From Thermohalobaculum sp039822785 (GTDB lineage Bacteria; Pseudomonadota; Alphaproteobacteria; Rhodobacterales; Rhodobacteraceae): a stretch of DNA of 64,000 nucleotides. This document shows positions 8,654 through 17,052 of this stretch, piece by piece. The DNA lies in NCBI GenBank assembly GCA_039822785.1, contig JBCBMO010000005.1:186001-250000 (forward strand), read 5' to 3'. The notes beneath the pieces were generated by a model, which did not search any database, was not told the DNA's origin, and worked only from the letters and a program-made list of their open reading frames with translations. The first letter of the stretch is position 1; each line of letters opens with the position of its first letter. The translations under genes and the position numbers were made by a program.

Positions 8654-9499
8654 TTACAGCCAGCGGCCGAGGATGATCTGCCGGTAGAGCGAGGACATCA
8701 GGCCGCCGTCGCCCTCCTTCTCGATCACCTCTTCGCCCGTCAGCACGGCGAAGCTGTCCGAATACCACTCGGACCCCGGGTAGTTCGTGCCGAGCACGAC
8801 CGCCGCATCGCGCGCCTCGCCTTCCAGCCCCAGCGAGAGATAGGCCTCCACCAGCCGGTGCAGCGCCTCCGGGACGTGGGTGGTGTTCTGATAGGTGTCG
8901 ACGACGTTGCGGAAGCGGTTGATCGAGGCCGCGTAGTGGCCGCGCTTGAGGTAGTAGCGCCCGACCTCCATCTCCTTGCCCGCCAGGTGATCGCGCGTCA
9001 GGTCGATCTTGAGCTGCGCCTCGCGCGCATAGGGCGTCTCGGGGTAGCGGCTGACGACGGCGGTCAGGCTCTCCAGCGCGTTCTGCGTCACCTCCTGGTC
9101 GCGCCCCACATCGACGATGTTGTCGTAGTACGTCAGCGCGATCAGGTACTGCGCATAGGCGGCATCCACATCGGCCGGGTAGAGATCGAGATACCGCTGG
9201 GCCGAGGCACGGGCGGCGGGGAAGTCACCGCCCTCGTAGCTCGCGAAGGCCGACATGATGATGGCGCGCTTGGCGAGCTGGCTGAAGGGATAGAGCCGCT
9301 CGATCTCGCTGAAGGTCCGCGCCGACTGCAGCGGCTGACCGTCGGCGAGCTGAAGCTGGCCCTGCTCGAAGATCTCGGAGGCGGTGAAATCCTCGGGGCC
9401 CTTGGGGTCCTCGAACAACCCGCTGCATCCGGCCAGCAGCGCCGCAGCGAGCGCGGGCGCCACAACTTTCCGCAAGGCACGTGTCAAAGGGCGATGCAT
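8654..9499 (-). CDS. bamD: Outer membrane assembly lipoprotein BamD
   Basis: An outer-membrane lipoprotein of the BAM complex, which folds beta-barrel proteins. The signal peptide ends in the lipobox LLAGC, with the lipidated Cys at about residue 25. Tetratricopeptide-like repeats follow (FEQGQLQLADGQ, IERLYPFSQLAKRAI, QRYLDLYPADVDAAYAQY), as in ComL/BamD. The length of 281 residues is normal. I chose the ATG at 9499; a GTG at 9505 in the same frame is possible. It probably forms an operon with recN, ten bases apart. Calls on family and role are firm. Confidence 0.94.
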   Translation of the reverse strand: MHRPLTRALRKVVAPALAAALLAGCSGLFEDPKGPEDFTASEIFEQGQLQLADGQPLQSARTFSEIERLYPFSQLAKRAIIMSAFASYEGGDFPAARASAQRYLDLYPADVDAAYAQYLIALTYYDNIVDVGRDQEVTQNALESLTAVVSRYPETPYAREAQLKIDLTRDHLAGKEMEVGRYYLKRGHYAASINRFRNVVDTYQNTTHVPEALHRLVEAYLSLGLEGEARDAAVVLGTNYPGSEWYSDSFAVLTGEEVIEKEGDGGLMSSLYRQIILGRWL

Positions 9500-9613
9500 G
9501 GTCACAGCCTGTCTCTCGTCTCAACCCATGCGGCCGTCGGCGCCGCTTGATGCGATCCTAGCGGGTTACGGCCGTGCTCGCCAGCCGGCATGGCCAGCGC
9601 CGTGCGCGCACCC

Positions 9614-9660
9614 CGAAACGACCAAAGCGCGCCCGGCCAGCGGAGCGCGCTTCGGTTTCG
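9614..9660 (-). terminator. Rho-independent terminator after lpxC
   Basis: On the minus strand AAGCGCGC pairs with GCGCGCTT around a GC-rich loop, with outer arms CGAAAC/GTTTCG extending the stem. The tail reads TTTGGTCGTTTC. It begins 14 bases after the lpxC stop and ends that transcript before bamD. Confidence 0.75.
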
Positions 9661-9674
9661 TCGAACGCCTGCCT

Positions 9675-10604
9675 TCAGACTGCCACCGCCCGCGGACGGC
9701 GCATCGGCGCCATGACGGGCACCGGCATGCCGACGCCCATGGCATCGGCCGGCGTCAGGTCCCAGCACCACTTCTCCGGCTGAGCGAACAGCGCGTGCAG
9801 AAGCAGGTTGGTGATCTCATGGCCCGCCCGGTCGGCGCTGTAGGTGCCGATGATCGGCGCGCCGGCGAGGTAGAGATCGCCCACCGCATCCAGCGCCTTG
9901 TGGCGCACGAACTCGTCACGCCGGCGCAGACCGCCCACGTTCAGCACCCGGCCGCCATCGATCACGATAGCGTTCTCCAGGCTGCCGCCGCGCGCCAGGC
10001 CAACGGACCGAAGCTGCTCGACCTCGGCCAGACGCCCGAAGGTCCGGCAATCGGCGACCTCCTCGACGAAGGCAGCACCGGTCATCAGCAGGCTCACGGC
10101 CTGATGCCCGATGGCGTCGTCCGGAAAGTCGATGGAGAAGCGCACCTCGAAATCGTCAGACGGCGACAGCGCGGCGTGCTTGCCGTCCTTGGCCACGCCC
10201 ACCGTCTCCAGGATGCGGATGGCGCGGCGCGGCGTGCGCTGCGTGCTCAGGCCAACCGCCATGAAGCGATCCACGAAGGTCCGCGCGGAGCCGTCCATGA
10301 TCGGCACCTCCGGCCCGTCGAGCGTCACGGTCGCATCCGCGATGCCACAGCCCGCGAGGGCCGCCATCAGATGCTCGACCGTGCCGACGGAGACGCCGTC
10401 GCCATTGGTCAGCTTGGTGCAGAGGCGCGTGTCCGATACCAGGTCGTAGCGCGCCGGGATCCACCCGGTGCCGACCGCGACGTCGGTTCGGCAAAAGGCG
10501 ATGCCGGCGCCTGCAGCGGCGGGTGCGACGCGCGCGACGACCGGCTGGCCGCTGTGAAGCCCAGTACCGCGAAAGACAACGGCGCGTGAAAGCGTGTAAC
10601 GCAT
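9675..10604 (-). CDS. lpxC: UDP-3-O-acyl-N-acetylglucosamine deacetylase LpxC
   Basis: The zinc deacetylase that commits UDP-GlcNAc to lipid A synthesis, in the cytoplasm. At 309 residues it has normal family length. The start MRYTLSRAVVFRGTGLHSG is typical; the zinc histidine lies in EHLMAALAGCG and the second His/Asp pair in HKALDAVGDLYLAG. The ATG at 10604 has AGGGA upstream; a longer open frame exists but begins inside the promoter. It has its own promoter and terminator, so although next to ftsZ it is transcribed separately. Confidence 0.96.
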   Translation of the reverse strand: MRYTLSRAVVFRGTGLHSGQPVVARVAPAAAGAGIAFCRTDVAVGTGWIPARYDLVSDTRLCTKLTNGDGVSVGTVEHLMAALAGCGIADATVTLDGPEVPIMDGSARTFVDRFMAVGLSTQRTPRRAIRILETVGVAKDGKHAALSPSDDFEVRFSIDFPDDAIGHQAVSLLMTGAAFVEEVADCRTFGRLAEVEQLRSVGLARGGSLENAIVIDGGRVLNVGGLRRRDEFVRHKALDAVGDLYLAGAPIIGTYSADRAGHEITNLLLHALFAQPEKWCWDLTPADAMGVGMPVPVMAPMRRPRAVAV

Positions 10605-10667
10605 CTTATGTCCCTGCCCGACTTTGCTGCCACGCAAGTTGCGCGACGACTGTCCTTTGTTACGCCC

Positions 10668-10696
10668 TATAAACCACCCTCCTTCGCGGCGCACAA
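10668..10696 (-). promoter_or_regulatory. Sigma-70-type promoter of lpxC
   Basis: On the minus strand TTGTGC (10696-10691) and TTTATA (10673-10668) are separated by exactly 17 bases. Transcription would start near 10661, about 57 bases before the lpxC ATG. The AT-rich stretch between the ftsZ terminator and lpxC supports a promoter here. Confidence 0.6.
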
Positions 10697-10749
10697 TTCA
10701 CTCTTTGTGTCCCTTTGCAACAGAACGCAAAGCGGTAAGTTGTTGATAT

Positions 10750-10790
10750 AAAATGAGAAAAACCGGGCCCCAAAAGTGGGACCCGGTCTT
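10750..10790 (-). terminator. Rho-independent terminator after ftsZ
   Basis: On the minus strand ACCGGG then CCC pair with GGG then CCCGGT (10788-10763, one mismatch), followed by TTTTTCTCATTTTA. This is a classic intrinsic terminator. It lies about 50 bases after the ftsZ stop and closes the division cluster. Confidence 0.85.
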
Positions 10791-10837
10791 CGCAACACAT
10801 GTCGCAGCAGGCAAAGCCGGCGGTGCGGCAGGCAGAC

Positions 10838-12625
10838 TTAGTTCGCCTGCCGCCTCAGAAAGGCCGGGACATCGCTCTCGTCATCGTCGTAGCGATCCGC
10901 CGGCGGGGTCGCCCGGGGGTCGTAGCGGGGCTCGTTGCGCGGCGTCGATGGCTGCGGGTCATGATGGCCGGCAACGCGGTTGATAAGCCGGTTGATCGTG
11001 AACAGACCCGTTCGCGCGGCGGTTGCAGCGGCACTTTCGATGACCTCTTCCTTGCTCGGACGTGCGGCCTCCGGCGCGGGCTGTGCCGCCCTGCGGGTCA
11101 GCCCCTGACCCTGACCCAAACCTTGTCGCGGCGTGTGATGTGCCGGTGCCTCGGGCGTGACAGAGCCTGCATCGATGGAGAGATCGTCGAGATCGAACAG
11201 ACCGGCCGTCCCCACGGCATCGTCGTCGAAGCTCGGCGTCTCGGCCCGCGCGGCCTCCCGCTCGGCCCGGGCGGCCAGCGCCGCCTGGCGCACGCGCTCC
11301 GCCCGTGCCCGGATCTCGTCGGGTGCCGGCGCCATGGCGACGCGGCGTTCCACCGGATCGGCGACCGGCTGGGGTGCTACAGGCGGGGCGGCCCGGCTGA
11401 CCGCGGGTGCGGACGGCTGGGCCGGCTGCGGCCTGGGATGCACGGGCTGGGGTGCCGCCTCCATCGCGGCAGGCTGCGCCGGGGCAGCCTCGTCGACCAT
11501 GGGCTCGGGCGCAGCCTCCGCGACAGGCTCAGCCGGCGCTGGCGCCGGGGCCTCGGCGCGCTGCATCGCACCGCGGATCGCCTGCACGCCGGTGGGATCT
11601 GTCACCGCCGGGCGGCGGCGCTGCGGCGCGAACTCCTCGGGCGGGCGACGCTCGACGGTCTCGGCGTCGATGCCGGTGGCGACGACGCTCACCCGCATCT
11701 TGCCTTCCATCTCGGGATCGATGGCGGAGCCGAATTTGATCAACGCATTCGGATCGACCTCATCCTTGATGCGGTTGGCGGCCTCATCCATCTCGAACAG
11801 CGTCAGGTCGTAGCCGCCGGTGATGTTGATCAGCACGCCCTTGGCGCCCTTGAGCGACACCTCATCCAGCAGCGGGTTGGCGATCGCCTTCTCGGCCGCG
11901 TCGATGGCCCGGGTTTCTCCGTCGGCCTCGCCGGTGCCCATCATCGCCTTGCCCATCTCCTCCATGACGGAGCGAACGTCGGCGAAGTCGAGGTTGATCA
12001 TGCCCGGGCGCACCATCAGGTCGGTGACGCCCTGCACACCCTGATAGAGCACGTCGTCGGCGAGCTGGAAGGCCTCGACGAAGGTCGTCCGCTCCGAGGC
12101 CACCTGGAACAGGTTCTGGTTGGGGATGACGATCAGCGTATCGACGAACTGCTGCATTTCGCTGACGCCGGCCTCCGCCAGCATCATCCGCCGTGCGCCT
12201 TCGAACTGGAAGGGCTTGGTGACCACGCCGACGGTCAGGATCCCCATCTCGCGCGCCACCCGGGCGACGACCGGCGCGGCCCCGGTGCCGGTGCCTCCGC
12301 CCATGCCGCCGGTGATGAAGCACATATGGGCCCCGTCCAGGGCCGCAGCGATCTCGTCGACGCTCTCCTCGGCCGAGGACTGGCCGACCTCGGGTTTGGA
12401 GCCTGCACCGAGACCCCGGGTGACCCCCTGGCCCAGCTGGATGCGCCGGTCGGCCCGGCTCGCGGACAGCGCCTGGCTGTCGGTGTTGGCCGCGATGAAC
12501 TCCACGCCCGCGAGGTTTTTCTCGATCATGTTGTTCACCGCGTTACCACCGGCGCCGCCGACGCCGAACACGGTGATCCTTGCGCGCAGATCGTGGTCGT
12601 CCACGTCCGTCAGGTTGAGCGCCAT
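10838..12625 (-). CDS. ftsZ: Cell division GTPase FtsZ
   Basis: The tubulin-like GTPase that forms the division ring. At 595 residues it is long. The GTPase core runs to about residue 325 with the signature GGGTGTG at 109-115. An Ala/Pro/Glu-rich, probably disordered linker of about 250 residues follows, then the conserved C-terminal peptide DVPAFLRRQ at 585-593, which binds FtsA and other partners. I chose the ATG at 12625 (MALNLTD), preceded by AGAAGGG; an ATG 21 bases further up has no ribosome site. A 220-base gap separates it from ftsA and an intrinsic terminator follows. Confidence 0.97.
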   Translation of the reverse strand: MALNLTDVDDHDLRARITVFGVGGAGGNAVNNMIEKNLAGVEFIAANTDSQALSASRADRRIQLGQGVTRGLGAGSKPEVGQSSAEESVDEIAAALDGAHMCFITGGMGGGTGTGAAPVVARVAREMGILTVGVVTKPFQFEGARRMMLAEAGVSEMQQFVDTLIVIPNQNLFQVASERTTFVEAFQLADDVLYQGVQGVTDLMVRPGMINLDFADVRSVMEEMGKAMMGTGEADGETRAIDAAEKAIANPLLDEVSLKGAKGVLINITGGYDLTLFEMDEAANRIKDEVDPNALIKFGSAIDPEMEGKMRVSVVATGIDAETVERRPPEEFAPQRRRPAVTDPTGVQAIRGAMQRAEAPAPAPAEPVAEAAPEPMVDEAAPAQPAAMEAAPQPVHPRPQPAQPSAPAVSRAAPPVAPQPVADPVERRVAMAPAPDEIRARAERVRQAALAARAEREAARAETPSFDDDAVGTAGLFDLDDLSIDAGSVTPEAPAHHTPRQGLGQGQGLTRRAAQPAPEAARPSKEEVIESAAATAARTGLFTINRLINRVAGHHDPQPSTPRNEPRYDPRATPPADRYDDDESDVPAFLRRQAN

Positions 12626-12845
12626 CGCTTCTGCCCTTCTGCTCATGCTGGGCGCCCCTGCCGCATCTTGTATACGCCGTGCGATGCGGGACTACCCAGG
12701 CACCTCAATGCCCGATGTTGTGTTCTAAAGGTGACGCTAACCGAATCCTTCGGCTAGGTCACGGATATTTCTTGCCGTCTGGGCCTCCTTTGACCCCACC
12801 GATTGTGCCGCGACGCAGCATCTAGAGATCACCCCCTTCCATCAT

Positions 12846-14219
12846 TCACCAGCTGGTCTTGAACCATCGGACCAGTTCGACCGCCCTCCCCTGGACCGTC
12901 CAGGAGCGTGGCGCCTCGAAATCCCAAAGCTCGTCGTGCGGGCGCAGCGCATAGATCGCGAGCCCGACCGAGGCCGCGTTCTCCGGCCCCGTCAGCGCCT
13001 GCGGCAGGCCCGCGATGCGCAGGGGCCGCCCGATGCGCGGCCGGCGGCCCAGCACCCGGGTCGCAAGCTCATCGACCCCCGGCATCTGGCTGGCCGCCCC
13101 CGTCAGCACGTAGGAACAGCCCGGCATCTCGGTCACGCCAAGCTCGCCCAGGCGCCCGCGCAGCAGACGCAGCGTCTCCTCGACCCGCGGACGGACTACG
13201 CCGATCAGCATGCCGCGGGTGATGTAGCGCCGCTCGGGGCTCTCCTCCTCGCCCCGGCGCGGGGCGTCGATGGGCTCGCGCTCGTCGGCACCGGTGGGGA
13301 TGACGCCGCCATGCAGCGTCTTGATCCGCTCGGCGTTCGCCTTGGTCATCATCAGCCCGCCGGCGATGTCGGCGGTGACATGCGCGCCGCCGAAGCGGAT
13401 CTGGTCGACACAGACCAGGTGATCGCGCAGGAAGACCGAGATGGCGGTGGAGCCTGCGCCCATGTCGATGCAGACCGCCCCGGTGCGCTGCTCGTCCTCC
13501 ACCAGCGCGGCGAGGCCCGCGGCATAGGGGGCGGCGACCACCCCGGCCAGGTCCAGGTCGCACTGGCGCACACATTCCATCAGGTTCGCGAGCGGCTGCG
13601 CGTCGACCGCCACCACATGGACCGCGACGGACAGGCGCTTGCCCATCATCCCCCGCGGATCGGTCATGCCCGTGCGATAGTCCAGGCCGATCTCCACGGG
13701 CTGGGCGTGCAGCACCTGCCGCCCCTCCCCGATCGGGGGTTCGGGCGCCTCGGCCAGGGCGCGGGCGATGTCCTGGTCGGTGACGACCCCGGTTTCGGTC
13801 TCGACCTCGCCGACGGTGGAGAAGCTCTGCGGCCGCCCGCCGGAGAAGCTGACAATCACCTGATCGACGCGCTCGACCTTGGGCGCCGCCATGCGCTCGG
13901 CGTTCAGCAGCGCCAGACGGATCGCCCTCGCCGCCTCTTGCATGTCGACGATCTCGCCGCGGCGCACCCCGCGCGACTGCACGCAGCGGGCACCGACAAC
14001 CTCGACCGCGCCAAAGAGCGAGGTGGCCAGCCGGTCGGTGCCGAGGGCGCCGCCGGGCCCCTCCGCCTCCACCCCGGCCATCTTGGCGGGGTCGAGCTTC
14101 AGCACCAGGCAGGTGATCTTGGAGGTGCCGATGTCGATCACCCCGATCCGGCCGCGCTTGGTGGCCAGATCCAGGCGCCGGCGCATGGCCCGCCACAGGT
14201 CGATGGATTTGAAATTCAC
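12846..14219 (-). CDS. ftsA: Cell division protein FtsA
   Basis: An actin-like ATPase of 457 residues that tethers FtsZ to the inner membrane. The phosphate-1 motif is VIDIGTSKITCLVL near residues 27-40; phosphate-2 is CIDMGAGSTAISVF and the adenosine motif is VLTGAASQMPG. The C-terminal AVELVRWFKTSW is the amphipathic membrane-targeting helix. The start is a GTG at 14219 that overlaps the ftsQ stop by four bases (GTGA), so ftsQ and ftsA are translationally coupled. Confidence 0.96.
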   Translation of the reverse strand: MNFKSIDLWRAMRRRLDLATKRGRIGVIDIGTSKITCLVLKLDPAKMAGVEAEGPGGALGTDRLATSLFGAVEVVGARCVQSRGVRRGEIVDMQEAARAIRLALLNAERMAAPKVERVDQVIVSFSGGRPQSFSTVGEVETETGVVTDQDIARALAEAPEPPIGEGRQVLHAQPVEIGLDYRTGMTDPRGMMGKRLSVAVHVVAVDAQPLANLMECVRQCDLDLAGVVAAPYAAGLAALVEDEQRTGAVCIDMGAGSTAISVFLRDHLVCVDQIRFGGAHVTADIAGGLMMTKANAERIKTLHGGVIPTGADEREPIDAPRRGEEESPERRYITRGMLIGVVRPRVEETLRLLRGRLGELGVTEMPGCSYVLTGAASQMPGVDELATRVLGRRPRIGRPLRIAGLPQALTGPENAASVGLAIYALRPHDELWDFEAPRSWTVQGRAVELVRWFKTSW

Positions 14220-15136
14220 AGGTCTTCCGCCTCTACTTGGGCGATCGCACGACGCAAACGCATGGTCTCAAGGGCGCCGCCGGGCAGCCGCAAGGTGGGC
14301 CGGTCCGGCAGGCGCATGTCGATGTGGGTAATGTCGCGGTCGAGGATCTCCTCGCCGAAATTGAGGGCCAGCACACGCGCCAGCGCCATGCCCGGGTCCG
14401 CCGCCGGCAGCATGATCACCAGACCGCCGGAGAGGTGCAGATCCCAGCGCCGCGCGCCCACCCGCACAAAGGCGCGCAGCCGATCGCGCACCTCGGGGCC
14501 CTGGGCCATCAGCGCCAGCGCCTCGCCGACCGCCGAAAGCGCGCCCTCCCCGATCAGCACGGGCATGCCGGGGTGGGCAGCGCGGCGGCTGACCGGGGCG
14601 ATGATCGTGCCGTCGACGGCAACCCGGAACAGCGTCTCACCCTCGCGCCATAGCGCGACCGCCGGGCGCGGCGTGACCTCCACATGCAGCAGCCCGGCGG
14701 GGTCCAGGCTGACGGAGGCGTCCTTGACACCGCCCAGGGCGGTGACCCGCGTCCGCAGTTCCTCGATGTCCAGGCGCAGGCTCGACTGGCCCACCGGCAG
14801 GGCGAGCAGGCGGTGGATTTCCGACTGCAGCCGCGCCTCGGCGCCGGTGATCACGACACCGGTCAGCCGGAACTCCGGCCGGGCGATGACGCTCTCCCAA
14901 AGGGCGGCGACCTCGGCCTCGGCGGTGGCGCGGATCTCGTCGTCGGCGACAATGCGCCAGCCGAAGGCACCGATCAGCGCGATGGGCAGATAGAGGGTGA
15001 CGGCACTGCGCACGCCGGGCTTTGCCCAGGTGCGCGCGACCCGGTAGGCCAGGATCGACGGCCCCGGCCCCAGGCGGGTCGCAAAGCGCGCCGGGTCGGG
15101 GGCAGCCAGCGCCACGAGCGCGCTCAACGCCCGCAT
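14216..15136 (-). CDS. ftsQ: Cell division protein FtsQ
   Basis: A bitopic inner-membrane divisome protein of 306 residues. A membrane segment near residues 45-65 (YLPIALIGAFGWRIV) is followed by a POTRA domain with RLTGVVITGAEARLQ and a FtsQ/DivIB domain (ASVSLDPAGLLHVEVTPR). The ATG at 15136 has GGAGG about ten bases upstream and overlaps the end of ddl by 13 bases. A longer frame to 15286 exists but lies within ddl. It links FtsB/FtsL to the rest of the divisome. Confidence 0.93.
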   Translation of the reverse strand: MRALSALVALAAPDPARFATRLGPGPSILAYRVARTWAKPGVRSAVTLYLPIALIGAFGWRIVADDEIRATAEAEVAALWESVIARPEFRLTGVVITGAEARLQSEIHRLLALPVGQSSLRLDIEELRTRVTALGGVKDASVSLDPAGLLHVEVTPRPAVALWREGETLFRVAVDGTIIAPVSRRAAHPGMPVLIGEGALSAVGEALALMAQGPEVRDRLRAFVRVGARRWDLHLSGGLVIMLPAADPGMALARVLALNFGEEILDRDITHIDMRLPDRPTLRLPGGALETMRLRRAIAQVEAEDL

Positions 15137-16041
15137 GACGCATCCTCCACCAGCCAGGCGCAGAGTTCGGCAAAGGAGATGCCCCGATACGCCGCCTGCT
15201 CCGGCGCCAGCGAGGTGGGCGTCATCCCGGGCTGGGTATTGGTCTCCAGCAGCACGAGGCCATCGAGGCCGAGCCGGTCGTTCCACCGAAAATCCGTGCG
15301 GCTGAGGCCGCGGCAGCCGAGCGCCTGATGCGCCATCAGCGCATAGGACAGGCAGGCTTCGGCGATCTCCTCCGGCACCTCAGCGGGCACCACGTGGTGC
15401 GAGCCCCCCTCTTCGTATTTGGCGTGGTAGTCGTACCAGCCGCTGGTGGCGATGATGTCCGTGACCGCGAGCGGCCGGTCACCCATGACCGAGACGGTCA
15501 TCTCGCGCCCGGGAATGAAGCGCTCGACCATCAGGGTCTCAGGCGCATCGGCCGCCAGGCGGGCGGGGCCGTTCGCCCCCTCAGCGACGATATAGACCCC
15601 GACGGAGGAGCCCTCGTTATAGGGTTTCACCACGTAGGGCGGCGCCATGGGATGGCTCGAGACGACATCGGCGCGGGAGACCAGCCGGCTTTCGGCAACG
15701 GGCAGGCCATTGGCGGCATAGACCGCCTTGGTCCGCTCCTTGTCCATCGCCAGCGCCGAGGCCAGAACGCCGGAGTGGGTGTAGGGCAGGCGCAACCACT
15801 CCAGGATGCCTTGGACGCAGCCGTCCTCTCCCCAGCGGCCGTGCAGAGCGTTGAAGACGACGTGGGGGCGCACTGCGGCAAGGCGCTCGGCCAGATCCGG
15901 CCCCGCGTCGATCTCCTCGACCGTGTAGCCCGCGCTCCGCAGCGCCGCGGCACACTCCCGGCCGGACACGAGAGACACCTCGCGCTCGGCCGACGGGCCG
16001 CCCTTCAGCACTACAACGCGGGGAAGCGTCCTGCTCGACAT
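15124..16041 (-). CDS. ddl: D-alanine--D-alanine ligase
   Basis: An ATP-grasp enzyme that makes the D-Ala-D-Ala dipeptide for peptidoglycan. At 305 residues it is the short DdlB form typical of division clusters. Motifs seen are LKGGPSAEREVSLVSG at the N-terminus, VVFNALHGRWGEDG, PYVVKPYNEGSSVGVY (nucleotide binding), and LLETNTQPGMTPTSL (metal and product binding). The ATG at 16041 follows GGGG; a GTG 12 bases further up is the alternative. It overlaps ftsQ. Confidence 0.96.
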   Translation of the reverse strand: MSSRTLPRVVVLKGGPSAEREVSLVSGRECAAALRSAGYTVEEIDAGPDLAERLAAVRPHVVFNALHGRWGEDGCVQGILEWLRLPYTHSGVLASALAMDKERTKAVYAANGLPVAESRLVSRADVVSSHPMAPPYVVKPYNEGSSVGVYIVAEGANGPARLAADAPETLMVERFIPGREMTVSVMGDRPLAVTDIIATSGWYDYHAKYEEGGSHHVVPAEVPEEIAEACLSYALMAHQALGCRGLSRTDFRWNDRLGLDGLVLLETNTQPGMTPTSLAPEQAAYRGISFAELCAWLVEDASCGR

Positions 16042-16104
16042 GCTCTGCCCCACTGGCCCTGCCGCCGGGTGTTCCCGTGCTGACCTGACCGCTGCCCCTT
16101 CGGG

Positions 16105-17052
16105 CTATTGTGGCGCGAGCGTAACGCCGATGCGTTGGATTTCCCAGATCAAATCGTGCCCTGAGGTCGCCTTCACGCGCGCGCGTACCTCTTCGCCCAG
16201 GCCCTCGAGGTCCGCCGCGGTCGCACCGCCTGCGTTGATGAGGAAATTGGCGTGCTTCTCGCTCATCTGCGCGCCGCCGCGGGAGAGGCCCCGGCACCCC
16301 GCGTCCTCGATCAGCTTCCAGGCCTTGAGATCCTGGGGGTCGCCGTCCTGGCCCGTGGAGGAGTAGCCGGCGGGGTTGCGGAAGGTGGAGCCGCAAGAGC
16401 GCTGGTCGACCGGCTGGCTGGCGGCGCGTTTGGCGACATAGGCCTCCATCGTGGCCTCGATCTCGGCGGGCTCGCCCGGGGTGCCCTGCAGCACGGCCTC
16501 CAGGATCACGGCATCGTCGGGCACGGCGGAATGGCGATAACCGAACCCCAGGGAGGCGGGCGTCCAGACCGCCCGCTGGCCCCGGCGGTCGAGGATCGTG
16601 ACGCTCTCCACGACATCGGCGGTATAGGTGCCATAGCAGCCGGCATTCATCTTGATGGCACCCCCGATGGTGCCGGGGATGGTGCGCAGGTATTCGAGCC
16701 CCGCGATGCCGGCGGTGGCGGCGGCCTTGGCGACGGCACTGTCCAGTGCCGCAGCACCGACGCGCAGCCGGTGCCCCGGCAGCGCCGCGATCCCGGCAAA
16801 GGCGCGGCCGAGGCGGATCGAGACCCCCGGCAGCCCCCCGTCGCGGATGATGAGGTTCGAGCAGACGCCGAGCGGGGTGATCGCGACCTCGGTCGGCAGC
16901 GCTGCGAGGAAAGCCGCAAGATCGCCCTCGCTGTCGGGCTGATAGAAGACCTCCGCCGGCCCGCCGACGCGCAGCCACGACAGCGGCGCCAGCGGACGAT
17001 CGGGCGTGAGACGCCCCTGCACCGGCGGCATGCGATTGATCAGCGCCATCAT
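16105..17052 (-). CDS. murB: UDP-N-acetylenolpyruvoylglucosamine reductase MurB
   Basis: A FAD enzyme of 315 residues that reduces UDP-GlcNAc-enolpyruvate to UDP-MurNAc, using NADPH. It begins with LSWLRVGGPAEVFYQP, has PLGVCSNLIIRDGG and IPGTIGGAIKMNAGCYG in the FAD domain, and RSCGSTFRNP, where the Ser is the proton donor of type I MurB, plus AQMSEKHANFLIN. The ATG overlaps the stop of the preceding APC permease by four bases (ATGA), showing that the permease is part of the same transcript. Confidence 0.96.
   Translation of the reverse strand: MMALINRMPPVQGRLTPDRPLAPLSWLRVGGPAEVFYQPDSEGDLAAFLAALPTEVAITPLGVCSNLIIRDGGLPGVSIRLGRAFAGIAALPGHRLRVGAAALDSAVAKAAATAGIAGLEYLRTIPGTIGGAIKMNAGCYGTYTADVVESVTILDRRGQRAVWTPASLGFGYRHSAVPDDAVILEAVLQGTPGEPAEIEATMEAYVAKRAASQPVDQRSCGSTFRNPAGYSSTGQDGDPQDLKAWKLIEDAGCRGLSRGGAQMSEKHANFLINAGGATAADLEGLGEEVRARVKATSGHDLIWEIQRIGVTLAPQ

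Noticed and set aside
10799..12757. 652-codon plus-strand open frame
   Set aside because: Antisense shadow of ftsZ, crossing its terminator as well.
12626..12845. Promoter for ftsZ in the ftsA-ftsZ gap
   Set aside because: A TATACA near 12670 has no -35 at a proper distance. A promoter may exist, but I could not support one. The CCGAATCCTTCGG hairpin there is too short to call.
12936..14993. 685-codon plus-strand open frame
   Set aside because: It is antisense to ftsA and ftsQ. The translation is Arg/Asp/Gly/His-rich low-complexity sequence typical of a shadow frame.
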